From an uncultured Gammaproteobacteria bacterium (GTDB lineage Bacteria > Pseudomonadota > Gammaproteobacteria > Pseudomonadales > Azotimanducaceae), in contig CAJWLI010000015.1 in the NCBI GenBank assembly GCA_913043075.1, positions 1 to 13,943 on the forward strand: a stretch of DNA of 13,943 nucleotides, given 5' to 3'. The position numbers and the translations under genes were made by a program. Under the pieces are notes generated by a model that was not told the origin of the DNA, did no database searches, and saw only the letters and a program-made list of their open reading frames with translations. Position 1 is the stretch's first letter. Every line of letters begins with the position of its first letter. Shown in pieces: positions 1 to 7,865 of this stretch.

Positions 1-77
1 AGGAAGAATCTCAAGTAAGCTATTTGGGATGCAGAAAACTAGCAGAAACTAAGCTCAAAAGAAGAAAGTCGCTCTGA
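1..77 (+). CDS. Possible C-terminal end of an upstream gene (partial)
   Basis: Reading from base 3, an open frame runs from the window edge and stops with TGA at 75-77, one base before the ATG of the next gene at 79. The 24 visible residues end in a basic stretch (KLKRRKSL). The tight spacing would fit translational coupling, and the purine-rich ribosome site of the next gene lies inside this frame. No family can be recognised from so short a tail, and the other two frames also close early, so this may be chance. Confidence 0.2.
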   Translation, partial: EESQVSYLGCRKLAETKLKRRKSL

Positions 78-78
78 A

Positions 79-408
79 ATGAAAAAATTATTGGAAACCC
101 TTCGTTCGATGGGAGCTTTAAGAAATGTGCTTCATTGCACCGCACTTTTTTTGTCGATAATGATGCCAGTATCAATGATTCAAATTGATTCGGAATCATG
201 GACACTCCTAGTGCTAGGAGCGCTTCCAGCGCTCGCCCCAATAATTGTCATTATTATCGGCCTGGATATTATGATGACCTCAATTTGGAAATCCTACGCC
301 TCAGAAGGAAAGCTCACATACTACAACAAGGTTATAAAAGCTCACTTAGCTTTCGGGGGGCTTTTATTCTTAAGTTGGCTCGCAGTTTTTCTGCCTAAAA
401 TGATTTGA
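79..408 (+). CDS. Small hydrophobic membrane protein, unknown function
   Basis: This 109-residue protein is not recognised. It starts at ATG 79 behind a purine-rich stretch (AGAAGAAAG, about 60-68) that can serve as ribosome site. The first 15 residues are short and basic (MKKLLETLR). Three hydrophobic segments follow, at roughly residues 18-34, 42-66 and 88-106, which suggests three inner-membrane helices. The loop between helices 2 and 3 is polar, with several Lys and Tyr. There is no lipobox and no evident cleavage site. It lies 38 bases ahead of a second small membrane gene on the same strand, so the two may be co-transcribed. That it is a real gene rests on the start signal, hydrophobic pattern and lack of a competing frame; the function is unknown. 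Confidence 0.55.
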   Translation: MKKLLETLRSMGALRNVLHCTALFLSIMMPVSMIQIDSESWTLLVLGALPALAPIIVIIIGLDIMMTSIWKSYASEGKLTYYNKVIKAHLAFGGLLFLSWLAVFLPKMI

Positions 409-446
409 AAAAACCCTCGTTAGTTTGCCACGTGGAATAATCTTGA

Positions 447-671
447 GTGCAGAAACAGATAAACATAAACATGAGTAAATTACTCACATTTATCAAGAAC
501 CGAGAACTTGAAATCATAATAGGTATTGGAGTTGTTGCTGCTCTTCTGTCTTTTATTTTTAACAACGAAGATATTTTTAATTACGGAATTGCTTTTTCAT
601 CTATTGGTTTAATTTCTTTTGGGATAAGAAATTATTTGCGAAAGAAAGATAAGGAACAAAAAAGAAATTGA
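447..671 (+). CDS. Small membrane protein with two predicted helices, unknown function
   Basis: This 74-residue product is not recognised. Two hydrophobic segments at about residues 22-38 and 45-60 are linked by a short acidic Asn-rich turn (NNEDIF). The C-terminus is strongly charged and basic (RNYLRKKDKEQKRN), which by the positive-inside rule would place it in the cytoplasm. The start is uncertain: GTG 447 has a weak GGA about 10 bases upstream, whereas ATG 471, in the same frame, would shorten the protein by eight residues and has no visible ribosome site. The gene follows the 109-residue membrane gene closely and could form a pair with it. The gene downstream (pterin dehydratase) is convergent. 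Confidence 0.5.
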   Translation: MQKQININMSKLLTFIKNRELEIIIGIGVVAALLSFIFNNEDIFNYGIAFSSIGLISFGIRNYLRKKDKEQKRN

Positions 672-768
672 GTTTTATTTGAAGTTTCACAAAGGGCTCA
701 GAAAAAAGGCTTACTCTTAATTCTGCAATCAAAATTAATTTCGTTCCCACATATTAGGAGGAGAAGCA
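672..768. other. Convergent intergenic gap with a weak AT-rich inverted repeat
   Basis: This 97-base stretch separates two convergent genes. It holds an AT-rich inverted repeat, TTAATT at about 718-723 against AATTAA about ten bases on. The repeat could be a weak end-of-transcript structure, but it lacks GC pairs and a clean U-tract. An AGGAGG motif near 756-761 on the plus strand has no convincing gene behind it. Confidence 0.25.
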
Positions 769-1008
769 CTAGTTGCAGGCTCGTAGCGCGTCAATGGCTG
801 CTGCTAGACGACGATCTTTCTCAGTTATATTATTGTTCGCGTCATGTGTTCGCAACCTTATGCGTACCTTGTTATACACGTTAAACCATTCTGGGTGGTG
901 CTGCTGCTCTTCCGCGATACCAGCGACTCTCGTCATAAAAGCAAAAGCTTCTACAAAGTCCTCAAACTCAAACTCTGCCTCTAATCCTTCCTTTGTCTCC
1001 TTCCACAT
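769..1008 (-). CDS. Pterin-4a-carbinolamine dehydratase, short form
   Basis: This enzyme dehydrates 4a-hydroxytetrahydrobiopterin, recycling the pterin cofactor of aromatic amino-acid hydroxylases. In bacteria without such hydroxylases its role is less clear. The 79 residues match the family signature closely: E-x3-HHP at residues 33-39, Tyr45, His55 and Asp65. The three histidines of the active site are H37, H38 and H55, with the same 17-residue spacing between the second and third as in the rat enzyme (known numbering H61, H62, H79). The start at ATG 1008 is supported by a TAGGA element about seven bases upstream. The usual family length is near 95-110 residues; this version lacks most of the N-terminal segment and begins just before the first strand (EFEFEDF). 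Short forms like this are, as I recall, common in marine bacteria, so it need not be truncated. No phenylalanine hydroxylase gene is in the window. Confidence 0.9.
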   Translation of the reverse strand: MWKETKEGLEAEFEFEDFVEAFAFMTRVAGIAEEQQHHPEWFNVYNKVRIRLRTHDANNNITEKDRRLAAAIDALRACN

Positions 1009-1346
1009 CGATAGGTCCTATTTATTAAAGCAGGGAAGATCATACGCGTTCCTTTTCTCCTTTGAAATTATCATCGAATCAAGACCGCAAAGATCCTGAT
1101 GTGCTGAGGGTTTATCGATGATGCCATTTTCAAAATCAAAATGCATATTTGTCGCGAAGTTTGCTTAGCCATTACTTTTCAATGTTGAGATTAAAGCGCG
1201 TCTTAAATCGGTTTTTAAGGTAACGATTTCTGTAAAAAAACTTAACTCTGATTCGCAGTTTTGAGAAGAGCATGCAACACTCTTGCGCGAGGCGGTTTAG
1301 TGGGAACACCTATAGTAAGCACTTTTATGGTCGGATTTGGATGCTA
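1009..1346. other. Intergenic region between divergent dehydratase and receptor genes
   Basis: About 340 bases without a convincing gene before the receptor promoter begins. The plus-strand open frame reaching 1099 is antisense to the dehydratase and not credible. Short inverted repeats occur: AAATCG 1205-1210 against CGATTT 1224-1229, and an AAGAG/CTCTT pair near 1264-1290. Neither is followed by a U-tract. The leader and promoter of the dehydratase must lie at the left end, but I could not fix a promoter there. Confidence 0.3.
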
Positions 1347-1375
1347 TTGCAAATGATTATCATTTAGATTATTAT
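1347..1375 (+). promoter_or_regulatory. Candidate sigma-70 promoter of the TonB receptor
   Basis: TTGCAA at 1347-1352 (4 of 6 to the -35 consensus) and TATTAT at 1370-1375 (5 of 6 to the -10 consensus) are separated by exactly 17 bases. The Fur box lies between and across these elements. Transcription would begin near 1382, giving a leader of about 25 bases with the ribosome site AGAGGA at 1393-1398. Confidence 0.55.
1349..1367 (+). promoter_or_regulatory. Fur box
   Basis: The core AAATGATTATCATTT (1351-1365) is a perfect 7-1-7 palindrome, the arrangement recognised by Fur dimers, and it closely resembles the classical 19-bp Fur consensus. It overlaps the 3' bases of the -35 element and fills most of the spacer. 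Iron-bound Fur sitting here would block RNA polymerase, so the receptor should be expressed when iron is scarce. Confidence 0.85.
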
Positions 1376-1406
1376 TGTATTCGGGCAGTGAAAGAGGAAA
1401 CCCATC

Positions 1407-3542
1407 GTGAAGAAAAAATTTCAAACTATCCTGTGCATCGGGCAGATCCCATTATTCATGTTTTTCGGCGTACTTCAGTGGGAGCACGTAATTGCAGATG
1501 AACAAATAGAGGAAATCGTGGTTGAGGGGAAATACTTATCGATAGACAAAGTAAACGCTGTAAAGACTCCCACACCCATCCTAAATATTCCGCAGAGTCT
1601 GACAATCTTCACGGAAAAGACGATCGAAAAACAGGCTTTCAGAAATTTCGGGGACATCATGCGTTACACCCCAGGGTTGGCTATCAGCCAGGGAGAAGGT
1701 CATAGAGATGCAATCATTATAAGAGGAATCCAATCTACGGCTGACTTCTTTGTCGACGGTATCCGAGATGACGTGCAATACTTCCGGCCACTCTATAATG
1801 TGAGTCAGCTCGAGATCCTGCGTGGGCCGAATGCGTTGTTATTTGGTCGCGGTGGCGGTGGTGGGGTCGTTAATAGAGTTCAGAAAAAAGCAGAGTTAGG
1901 AAAAGATTTTTTAGAATTAGATGTCGGCGTAGACACTTTTCGATCCTATTCTGCTTCAATTGATGCCAATACCGAGGTTTCGCAGAAGGCTGCGTTCCGT
2001 TTAAACGCATATTACCAAGGCCTTGACAACCACAGGGATTTTTTCAGTGGCGAAAGTTACGCCATTAACCCTACTATTTCCTACAAGCACAATAACAACA
2101 CCACCGCTTCATTATCATGGGAATATGTTGATGACGACAGAGTAGTTGATCGAGGTGTTCCTTCAATAGTGGGCGCGAGTGCTGCGAGGAAGCCTCTGGA
2201 GGGTTACAGTGATACATTCTTTGGGTCACCGAACCAGAATTTAACGACCTTGGAGGCTAATCTAATTCGGGCCCGACTGGATCATACTTTTTCTGATCAT
2301 CTGCGCGCCAACATAACTTTGCAATACGCAAACTATGACAAACTTTACCAAAATTTATATGCAAGCGAGTCGGTAGTTCTCGAAGCAGACGGTATTTCTG
2401 AGGTTGAATTGGATGGTTATCGGGATACAACTGACCGAGAAAACTTAATTCTACAGGCTAATTTGATCGGTGAAATTCAAACCGGATTGGTGGTTCACAC
2501 AATTCTTTCTGGCTTTGAATTAGGCAACCAGAGGACTTCTAATGCAAGGAATAATAACGTGTTTGCTCAGAATAATGATGATCAATTAGTAATCCCATTT
2601 TCTGATCCGTTATCCATTCCATCATTCTCGTTCTCTTCTCCCGCGCGAGATCGCGAATCAGAGGTAGACTTCGTCTCAATTTATTTTCAAAGCCAAACAA
2701 GACTCACCGAGGAATTCCTTCTATTGTTTGGCTTACGCTACGACACTTTTGAAATTAATGTTTTAGATATTATCGAAGAAAACGACGGCGATAGTAACGA
2801 CGGCAATTTTGATCGAAAAGACAGCGAGGTGACTTCCAGACTCGGCTTTATCTATAAACCGGTCGATAATTTTTCATTATATGCGAGCTACAGCGAAACT
2901 TTTCTTCCACGTTCAGGAGATCAATTTCTCACTTTGAACCTTGACAGTGAGAGCACTCGTCCTCAGTTCTTTGAGAGCGATGAAGTAGGTATAAAATGGG
3001 ATCTATCATCTAATCTTAGTCTTACTTTTGCCGCGTTTGATCTTGATCGAGAAACCTACACGTCTATAGATCCGGAGGATCCTGAGCAGCTAATCATTAT
3101 CGAAGGGTCGGAAATTAGAGGCTGGGAGCTTCAATTCGGGGGTGCGTTAACCGAACGATTTCGGTTAACTGCAGGTTATGCCAGTCTCGACGGCGAGGTT
3201 AAGCGAGCAAATGGGGGCGGCAATGAAGGGAACGCTACTCGACAGACTCCAGAAAATATGTTTTCGATTTGGAATAGTTTCCAGGTGAACAATAAGCTCA
3301 GTCTAGGTCTGGGAGTTATCTTCCAAGACAGTTTTTTTATCAGGGAAGATAACTCGGCAAAAGTTCCAGATTTCACAAGGGTTGACGCCGCAGTTTACTA
3401 TGAATTTAACGACAGAATGAAACTCCAACTAAATATAGAAAATTTGTTGGATGAAAAATATTTCCCCGATGCACATAGCAATAACAACATAACCACGGGT
3501 GAACCTTTTAACGCACGTTTGTCTTTAAAGTATGATTTTTAG
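1407..3542 (+). CDS. TonB-dependent siderophore receptor, catecholate Fiu/PiuA-like
   Basis: This is an outer-membrane receptor that imports ferric siderophores using energy from TonB-ExbB-ExbD. The start is GTG 1407, eight bases after AGAGGA. A signal peptide covers residues 1-30, with likely cleavage after VIA. A TonB box follows at 35-41 (EEIVVEG). The plug domain runs from about 48 to 160 and carries the conserved RGI...FVDGIRDD region (106-122) and LEILRGPNALLFGRGGGGG (135-153). The remaining ~550 residues are the barrel, ending with the sorting signal YDF (terminal Phe711). The poly-Gly GRGGGGGVVNRV motif resembles the Fiu/PiuA-type catecholate receptors, but the ligand cannot be read from sequence. 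The 711-residue length is normal. A Fur box covers its promoter. No siderophore synthesis or periplasmic transport genes are adjacent, which suggests uptake of siderophores made by other cells. Confidence 0.93.
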   Translation: MKKKFQTILCIGQIPLFMFFGVLQWEHVIADEQIEEIVVEGKYLSIDKVNAVKTPTPILNIPQSLTIFTEKTIEKQAFRNFGDIMRYTPGLAISQGEGHRDAIIIRGIQSTADFFVDGIRDDVQYFRPLYNVSQLEILRGPNALLFGRGGGGGVVNRVQKKAELGKDFLELDVGVDTFRSYSASIDANTEVSQKAAFRLNAYYQGLDNHRDFFSGESYAINPTISYKHNNNTTASLSWEYVDDDRVVDRGVPSIVGASAARKPLEGYSDTFFGSPNQNLTTLEANLIRARLDHTFSDHLRANITLQYANYDKLYQNLYASESVVLEADGISEVELDGYRDTTDRENLILQANLIGEIQTGLVVHTILSGFELGNQRTSNARNNNVFAQNNDDQLVIPFSDPLSIPSFSFSSPARDRESEVDFVSIYFQSQTRLTEEFLLLFGLRYDTFEINVLDIIEENDGDSNDGNFDRKDSEVTSRLGFIYKPVDNFSLYASYSETFLPRSGDQFLTLNLDSESTRPQFFESDEVGIKWDLSSNLSLTFAAFDLDRETYTSIDPEDPEQLIIIEGSEIRGWELQFGGALTERFRLTAGYASLDGEVKRANGGGNEGNATRQTPENMFSIWNSFQVNNKLSLGLGVIFQDSFFIREDNSAKVPDFTRVDAAVYYEFNDRMKLQLNIENLLDEKYFPDAHSNNNITTGEPFNARLSLKYDF

Positions 3543-3777
3543 CTTCCTCAGTCGACTCAGTAAAAAATTATTGAAAAAGCTTCTGGAAGGATTAATTGCC
3601 TCGAAAGAATTAACTCCCTGATTTTACTGGGGTATAGGAAATTACTGGCGCACAACCAGAACTTATAAAAAGATTTTCAAGCTGATCAAAGAGCAAGAGT
3701 TTTCCTAGTTCCTTCACTTTTTATTCATTCCAAACCCTTATTTTTTGTATATTTTCAAAGATGAGGGAGGGATAAAA
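3543..3777. other. Intergenic region before the CBS gene; no clear terminator
   Basis: The 235 bases between the receptor stop and the CBS-protein start hold no convincing gene. I see no GC-rich hairpin with U-tract after the receptor. A TATATT (3748-3753) could be a -10 element for the CBS gene with a very short leader, but no good -35 sits 17 bases upstream. A strong ribosome site GAGGGAGG occupies 3763-3770. Confidence 0.3.
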
Positions 3778-4182
3778 ATGCGATCACTTAAAATTTCAGA
3801 CCATTTGATTACAAAACCGATAAAAATTTCAGCTAAAGCAACAATAGGAGAGGCGGCAAGAACTATCATAGAAAATAAGGTTTCAGGGGTTATCGTTGTC
3901 GATGAACACAACAAAGTTGAAGGGATGCTATCTGAGTTAGATTGTCTCAGGAGTCTGCTTGCGGAGATATACAATGAAGGCCAAGTTGGGAAAGCACCCG
4001 TCACTGGGGAGATGTCCACTCCAGTTACCTATAACAAACCAGAGGAGGATATAATCTCAGTTGCTCAAAGCATGCTTGATCAGAAACAAAGGAGAAGGCC
4101 TGTTATCGAAAATGGTAAATTGATAGGTCAAATAACCTGCAGGCAATTACTAAGTGCGATTATGGCTTTTGGTTCAAAATAA
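3778..4182 (+). CDS. Two-CBS-domain protein
   Basis: This is a 134-residue stand-alone CBS pair. Such Bateman modules bind adenine nucleotides and sense energy or nucleotide state; the partner of this one is unknown. I chose ATG 3778 because GAGGGAGG (3763-3770) sits seven bases upstream. The frame stays open another 11 codons upstream, to 3745, but without a matching ribosome site. CBS1 spans about residues 7-62 (KISDHLITKPIKIS, with the strand VSGVIVVDE and the end motif GMLSELD at 49-55). CBS2 spans about 77-131 (GEMSTPVTYNKPEED, RRRPVIENGKLIGQIT). In CBS2 the usual acidic residue of the G-x-I-(S/T)-x-x-D end motif is replaced by Gln (TCRQLL), so its nucleotide site may differ. There is no membrane or enzyme domain. 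A SnoaL-like gene follows after 53 bases on the same strand. Confidence 0.88.
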   Translation: MRSLKISDHLITKPIKISAKATIGEAARTIIENKVSGVIVVDEHNKVEGMLSELDCLRSLLAEIYNEGQVGKAPVTGEMSTPVTYNKPEEDIISVAQSMLDQKQRRRPVIENGKLIGQITCRQLLSAIMAFGSK

Positions 4183-4235
4183 CTTTGGGGCTCGGTGTTG
4201 CTCTATATCAAACGCTTAATAAAAAGGAATAAAAA

Positions 4236-4808
4236 ATGGCTAAGGTGAAAAAACTTGAAGATCTGTTAGCGGAGCAAGCTGTGAGGAAAGCTGTTGCGGC
4301 CTATTCAAGGGGCGCAGACAGATGTGACTTAGAAATTCTAAAATCCGCTTTTCATGATCACGCCGAGGTAAAATACGGCAGCTATGACGGACATTACGCG
4401 GAATTTTGTCAAAACGTAGTAGACGGGCACTTGGCGATGAACTACACCTCACATACGGTAATTAATCAATATTACGAAATTGATGCCGGTAAATCTCTAG
4501 GAACGGGAGAAATTTACGTTCTTGCTTTTCTTTCAACATCCCAATCAGGCGATGTAATGGACGTAGGGGCATACAAGGACAAGAAGTCTGAGGGAGGATT
4601 CGATTACACGGTCTCGGGCCGTTATCTGGATCAGTACGAATGCCTCGGAGATGACTGGAGAATCGCTCATCGTCACTACATCTACGATTGGAGTAGGACC
4701 TCTAACCACAGTGGGCAGGACCCAAACAACTTATTTGAGGGTCTGATATATCGCGGTAAAGTGACGAAAGAGGATCTGTCTTACAATTACCTAAATGACT
4801 TGAATTAA
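4236..4808 (+). CDS. SnoaL/NTF2-like protein of unknown substrate
   Basis: The 190-residue product looks like a SnoaL-like (NTF2 fold) cone-shaped alpha+beta protein, the group that includes polyketide cyclases, scytalone dehydratase-like proteins and small subunits of ring-hydroxylating dioxygenases. The typical opening is present: a helix with AVRKAVAAYSRGADRCD (residues 15-31) followed by LKSAFHDHAEVKYG (35-48). A conserved-looking His pair follows late in the protein (IAHRHYIYDW, about 148-157), where SnoaL-like proteins often place pocket residues. The start ATG 4236 has AAAAGGAA at 4222-4229, about seven bases upstream. There is no signal peptide. No monooxygenase, dioxygenase or polyketide genes are near, so enzymatic activity and substrate cannot be assigned. 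It could also be a non-catalytic ligand-binding member. Confidence 0.75.
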   Translation: MAKVKKLEDLLAEQAVRKAVAAYSRGADRCDLEILKSAFHDHAEVKYGSYDGHYAEFCQNVVDGHLAMNYTSHTVINQYYEIDAGKSLGTGEIYVLAFLSTSQSGDVMDVGAYKDKKSEGGFDYTVSGRYLDQYECLGDDWRIAHRHYIYDWSRTSNHSGQDPNNLFEGLIYRGKVTKEDLSYNYLNDLN

Positions 4809-4837
4809 TAAGAACGCTTAAACTCCGGGAGTCAAAG

Positions 4838-5254
4838 CTAACGAAATCTGAGCACCTTCGCTATTTTCTGCCTTATTGATGGAGGCTCGAGATACTTTCT
4901 GTAGGCTTTTGAGATTTTCTGCGAAACCTGATTGCATAAGAGCCGCTCATCGGCTGTATATAACCTGACATGATTGTAGTCATGGTCGTAGGAGCCACTC
5001 AAAAAGTAGTCCTCTACAAAATCTTGTCCACGTTGATTCAGAAAAGCGCTGCCAAAATCTCCATGCAACGCCGTCGTAAAAAACTCTGCTCCTGTAATAT
5101 CCTCCAACCGGAGACGCGAAATGGCGAGTGCATTTTCTTGCTCAAAGTTAGCTTCAGTTAGCTGATGCGAAACCAACCAGGCAATGATTATACCTAAGCG
5201 GTCTGCATTGGCTGTTGCATCACCAAATTGGATAGTTTCGTAAGACTTGTTCAA
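4838..5254 (-). CDS. Uncharacterised 138-residue protein
   Basis: I do not recognise this family. The product is soluble, with no signal peptide or membrane segment. The N-terminal half is mainly helical (GIIIAWLVSHQLTEANFEQE, LAISRLRLEDITG). The middle is aromatic and acidic (GQDFVEDYFLSGSYDHDYNHVRLYT), and the C-terminus is basic (YRKYLEPPSIRQKIAKVLRFR). The chosen start is TTG 5254, with a GAGAA element six bases upstream separated by a T-run; no in-frame ATG lies nearby. The composition and the regular charged pattern look like a real protein, and the plus-strand frame inside it is shorter and less plausible. It lies downstream of tRNA-Met on the same strand, with about 80 bases between, and is convergent with the SnoaL-like gene. 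Confidence 0.6.
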   Translation of the reverse strand: MNKSYETIQFGDATANADRLGIIIAWLVSHQLTEANFEQENALAISRLRLEDITGAEFFTTALHGDFGSAFLNQRGQDFVEDYFLSGSYDHDYNHVRLYTADERLLCNQVSQKISKAYRKYLEPPSIRQKIAKVLRFR

Positions 5255-5295
5255 AAAAAATTCTCAGAAACAAAGTGGATTTATTCTAGCTTACT

Positions 5296-5333
5296 ATAAT
5301 TCGTAAACCTCATTGGTCTTCGAGGCGAATTAT
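5296..5333. repeat. Inverted repeat immediately after tRNA-Met
   Basis: ATAATTCG (5296-5303) pairs perfectly with CGAATTAT (5326-5333), and CCTC (5308-5311) can pair with GAGG (5322-5325) inside it, leaving a four-base bulge. On the minus strand this hairpin abuts the tRNA-Met CCA end. It may end the tRNA transcript or guide 3' processing. No U-tract follows, so it is not a typical intrinsic terminator. Confidence 0.35.
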
Positions 5334-5409
5334 GGTAGCTACGGGTGGACTTGAACCACCGACCCCAGCATTATGAATGCTGTGCTCTAACCTGCTGAGC
5401 TACGTAGCC
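5333..5409 (-). tRNA. tRNA-Met (CAU), elongator type
   Basis: The 77-nucleotide gene includes an encoded CCA (complement at 5333-5335). The D-arm is TAGCTCAGCAGGTTAGAGCA. The anticodon stem CAGCA/TGCTG is perfect and closes the loop TTCATAA with anticodon CAT. The T-arm GGTGG/CCACC closes TTCAAGT. The start GGCTACGTAGCTCAG matches elongator tRNA-Met of gammaproteobacteria; the initiator begins differently, with CGCGGGG. One oddity: the first pair of the acceptor stem is G1:U72 rather than G1:C72. A candidate promoter lies just upstream on the minus strand. Confidence 0.95.
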
Positions 5410-5435
5410 ACAAAGTGCCGAAACATACGGACGAA

Positions 5436-5464
5436 ATTTTCTAAGTAAGTATTGCCATAGTCAA
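5436..5464 (-). promoter_or_regulatory. Candidate promoter of tRNA-Met
   Basis: On the minus strand TTGACT (complement at 5459-5464, 5 of 6 to the -35 consensus) is followed after 17 bases by GAAAAT (complement at 5436-5441, 4 of 6 to the -10 consensus). A GC-rich segment, TTTCGTCCG, begins directly after it, as in stringently controlled stable-RNA promoters. The start would lie about 20 bases ahead of the mature tRNA. Confidence 0.45.
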
Positions 5465-5786
5465 GAACAAATCGATCGACTAATGCTCTTCTAGCCCCAT
5501 CATCTTACCTTTGATATCGATCGATGACCGAGCTCTATCGTTGCCAAAATGACGCAAGCCTAACATTCTGATTTAAGGAATGTCTTAGATATTTTGATTA
5601 ACAGACTAATTTGGGCCTAAATCCTCGTAAACCTCAGAAAAACCTATAAAAAAACGTCTCAACCTATAGAACCTGCAATGCTGTTGAGATAAGATTCGCG
5701 CCGAGCCTTCGCAACTGAAGGTTGCATGTATAGTCGGAAAAACCAAAAAAATAGATTAGCCACCATAAACGAAAAGAGCGCAAATA
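5465..5786. other. Leader/intergenic region upstream of fusA2 with several short repeats
   Basis: No gene is visible in these ~320 bases; all frames are short. Contents: the palindrome TCGATCGA twice (5472-5479 and 5517-5524, 45 bases apart); AACCTATA twice (5641-5648 and 5661-5668, 20 bases apart); TCTCAAC (5657-5663) against GTTGAGA (5683-5689); and two overlapping, mutually exclusive hairpins at 5706-5725 (CCTTC/GAAGG or GCAAC/GTTGC). A TATAGT at 5729-5734 could be a -10 element but lacks a good -35. I could not fix the fusA2 promoter. Confidence 0.4.
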
Positions 5787-7865
5787 ATGAGTGACCTGAG
5801 TACGTATAGAAATATTGGAATTTTTGCCCATGTGGACGCTGGGAAAACGACCACAACCGAACGAATTCTCAAACTGACTGGCAAGATACATAAGCTGGGA
5901 GAGGTACACGACGGCGCCGCGACAACAGATTTCATGGAACAAGAACAGGAAAGAGGCATTACCATCCAATCAGCAGCAACGACTGCGTTTTGGGATGACC
6001 ACCGACTCAACATAATAGATACGCCGGGGCACGTTGATTTTACGATAGAAGTCTATCGCTCGCTAAAAGTACTCGATGGAGGAATTGGAGTTTTTTGTGG
6101 GTCGGGAGGAGTGGAACCTCAATCCGAGACTAATTGGCGCTACGCAAACGACTCCGAGGTTTCTCGACTTATATTCGTTAATAAACTCGACCGTTTGGGT
6201 GCCGATTTCTATAAGGTAGTTGATCAGATTGAAAAGGTCCTTGGGGCAAACCCTCTAATTATGACTCTCCCAATAGGAGAAGAAGACGATTTCACTGGAA
6301 TCGTTGACTTGCTGACAAAAAAGGCTTGGATTTGGGACGACTCCGGCAACCCAGAGAGCTACAAAATCGAAGAGGTGCCAGCAGATTTGATTCCCAAGGT
6401 AGAAGAGTACCGGGAAAAGCTCATAGAAACTGCACTGGAACAAGATGATGAGGCCATGATGGCTTACCTAGAAGAGGGAGAAGAGCCTTCAATTGATACT
6501 CTAAAGGCTTGTGTAAGAAAAGGCACCATAAACTTAGATTTTTTCCCGACGTTCTGTGGGAGCGCATTCAAGAATAAGGGAATCCAACCTGTTTTAAATG
6601 CGGTCGTCGACTTCCTTCCAAACCCAACAGAGGTCAAACCGCAACCGGAGATAGACCTCGAGGGGAATGAAACTGGCGGCTTTGCAACCGTAGATCCAGA
6701 AAAGCCTCTCAGAGCTCTCGCTTTTAAGATAATGGATGATCGGTTTGGAGCGTTAACCTTTACACGAATTTATTCCGGGAATTTAAAAAAAGGAGATAAC
6801 GTCCTAAATACATACACTGGGAAAAATGAACGAATTGGACGAATTGTTGAGATGCATGCCGATGAGCGAATAGAAAAAGATTCAGCGCAGGCTGGAGATA
6901 TAGTGGCTCTGATTGGGATGAAAAATACTCAAACTGGACACACCCTCTGCGATACTAACCAACCGGCTACCTTAGAGCCCATGGTTTTTCCTGATCCGGT
7001 GATCTCTATCGCTATACATCCAATAGATAAAGCTGCGTCAGAGAAAATGGGAGTAGCTCTTGGAAAAATGATCCAAGAGGACCCTTCCTTCCGGGTAGAA
7101 ACCGACGAAGAATCGGGTGAGACTATAATTAAAGGAATGGGAGAACTCCATCTAGATATCAAAGTAGATATCTTAAAGAGAACTCACGGTGTTGAGGTCG
7201 ACATGGGCGCGCCCCAGGTTGCTTACAGAGAGTCAATTACTCAAAAGATTGAAGACAGCTATACACACAAAAAACAGTCTGGAGGCGCAGGACAATTTGC
7301 GAAGATTGATTATGTCGTAGAGCCTGCTGAAACTGGATCTGGATTTGAATTTGAATCCAAGGTGACAGGAGGAAATGTTCCAAGAGAGTTTTGGCCCGCT
7401 GTTCAAAAAGGATTCCAACTCAGCATGGAGGAAGGTCCCTTGGCGGGTTACCCACTTCTTGATGTAAAGATCACTCTGATGGATGGGGCGTTTCACGCTG
7501 TCGACTCTTCTGCCATTGCATATGAACTTGCGTCAAAAGCCGCTTATCGTCAAACAATGCCGAAAGCAGGCCCGCAGTTGATGGAACCAATTATGAAGGT
7601 CGATGTTTTCACACCAGATGAGCACGTAGGAGATGTGATAGGAGACCTGAACCGTCGTCGAGGAATGATTCAAGGACAAGATTCAGCATCCACCGGAGTA
7701 AGAATTAAATCTACCGCGCCACTCGCAGAAATGTTCGGTTACATAGGGGACCTGCGAACTATGACTTCGGGAAGAGGCCAATTTTCAATGGAGTTCAGTC
7801 ATTACGCAGCTTGCCCAAACAGCGTCGCAGAAGAGGTTATAAAGAAGGCCAACCAAGCAGCGTAA
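5787..7865 (+). CDS. fusA2: Elongation factor G, second type (FusA2/FusB-like)
   Basis: EF-G is the GTPase that moves tRNAs and mRNA through the ribosome; paralogues may also act in ribosome recycling. The 692 residues are full length. Visible are the P-loop AHVDAGKT (14-21), switch I RGIT (56-59), DTPGH (78-82, with catalytic His82), NKLD (132-135) and the GSA element (about 254-256), followed by domains II to V (KGMGELHLDIKVDILKR; THKKQSGGAGQF; GQFSMEFSHY near the end). The N-terminus YRNIGIFAHVDAGKTTTTERILKLTGKIHKLGEVHDGA and the phrase CGSGGVEPQSETNWRYAND-type segment match, from memory, FusA2/FusB of Pseudomonas and Vibrio better than the str-operon FusA1. The absence of rpsL, rpsG and tuf here also argues for a paralogue. 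AAGAG about ten bases ahead of ATG 5787 is a moderate ribosome site. It converges on ychF with 12 bases between the stops. Confidence 0.9.
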   Translation: MSDLSTYRNIGIFAHVDAGKTTTTERILKLTGKIHKLGEVHDGAATTDFMEQEQERGITIQSAATTAFWDDHRLNIIDTPGHVDFTIEVYRSLKVLDGGIGVFCGSGGVEPQSETNWRYANDSEVSRLIFVNKLDRLGADFYKVVDQIEKVLGANPLIMTLPIGEEDDFTGIVDLLTKKAWIWDDSGNPESYKIEEVPADLIPKVEEYREKLIETALEQDDEAMMAYLEEGEEPSIDTLKACVRKGTINLDFFPTFCGSAFKNKGIQPVLNAVVDFLPNPTEVKPQPEIDLEGNETGGFATVDPEKPLRALAFKIMDDRFGALTFTRIYSGNLKKGDNVLNTYTGKNERIGRIVEMHADERIEKDSAQAGDIVALIGMKNTQTGHTLCDTNQPATLEPMVFPDPVISIAIHPIDKAASEKMGVALGKMIQEDPSFRVETDEESGETIIKGMGELHLDIKVDILKRTHGVEVDMGAPQVAYRESITQKIEDSYTHKKQSGGAGQFAKIDYVVEPAETGSGFEFESKVTGGNVPREFWPAVQKGFQLSMEEGPLAGYPLLDVKITLMDGAFHAVDSSAIAYELASKAAYRQTMPKAGPQLMEPIMKVDVFTPDEHVGDVIGDLNRRRGMIQGQDSASTGVRIKSTAPLAEMFGYIGDLRTMTSGRGQFSMEFSHYAACPNSVAEEVIKKANQAA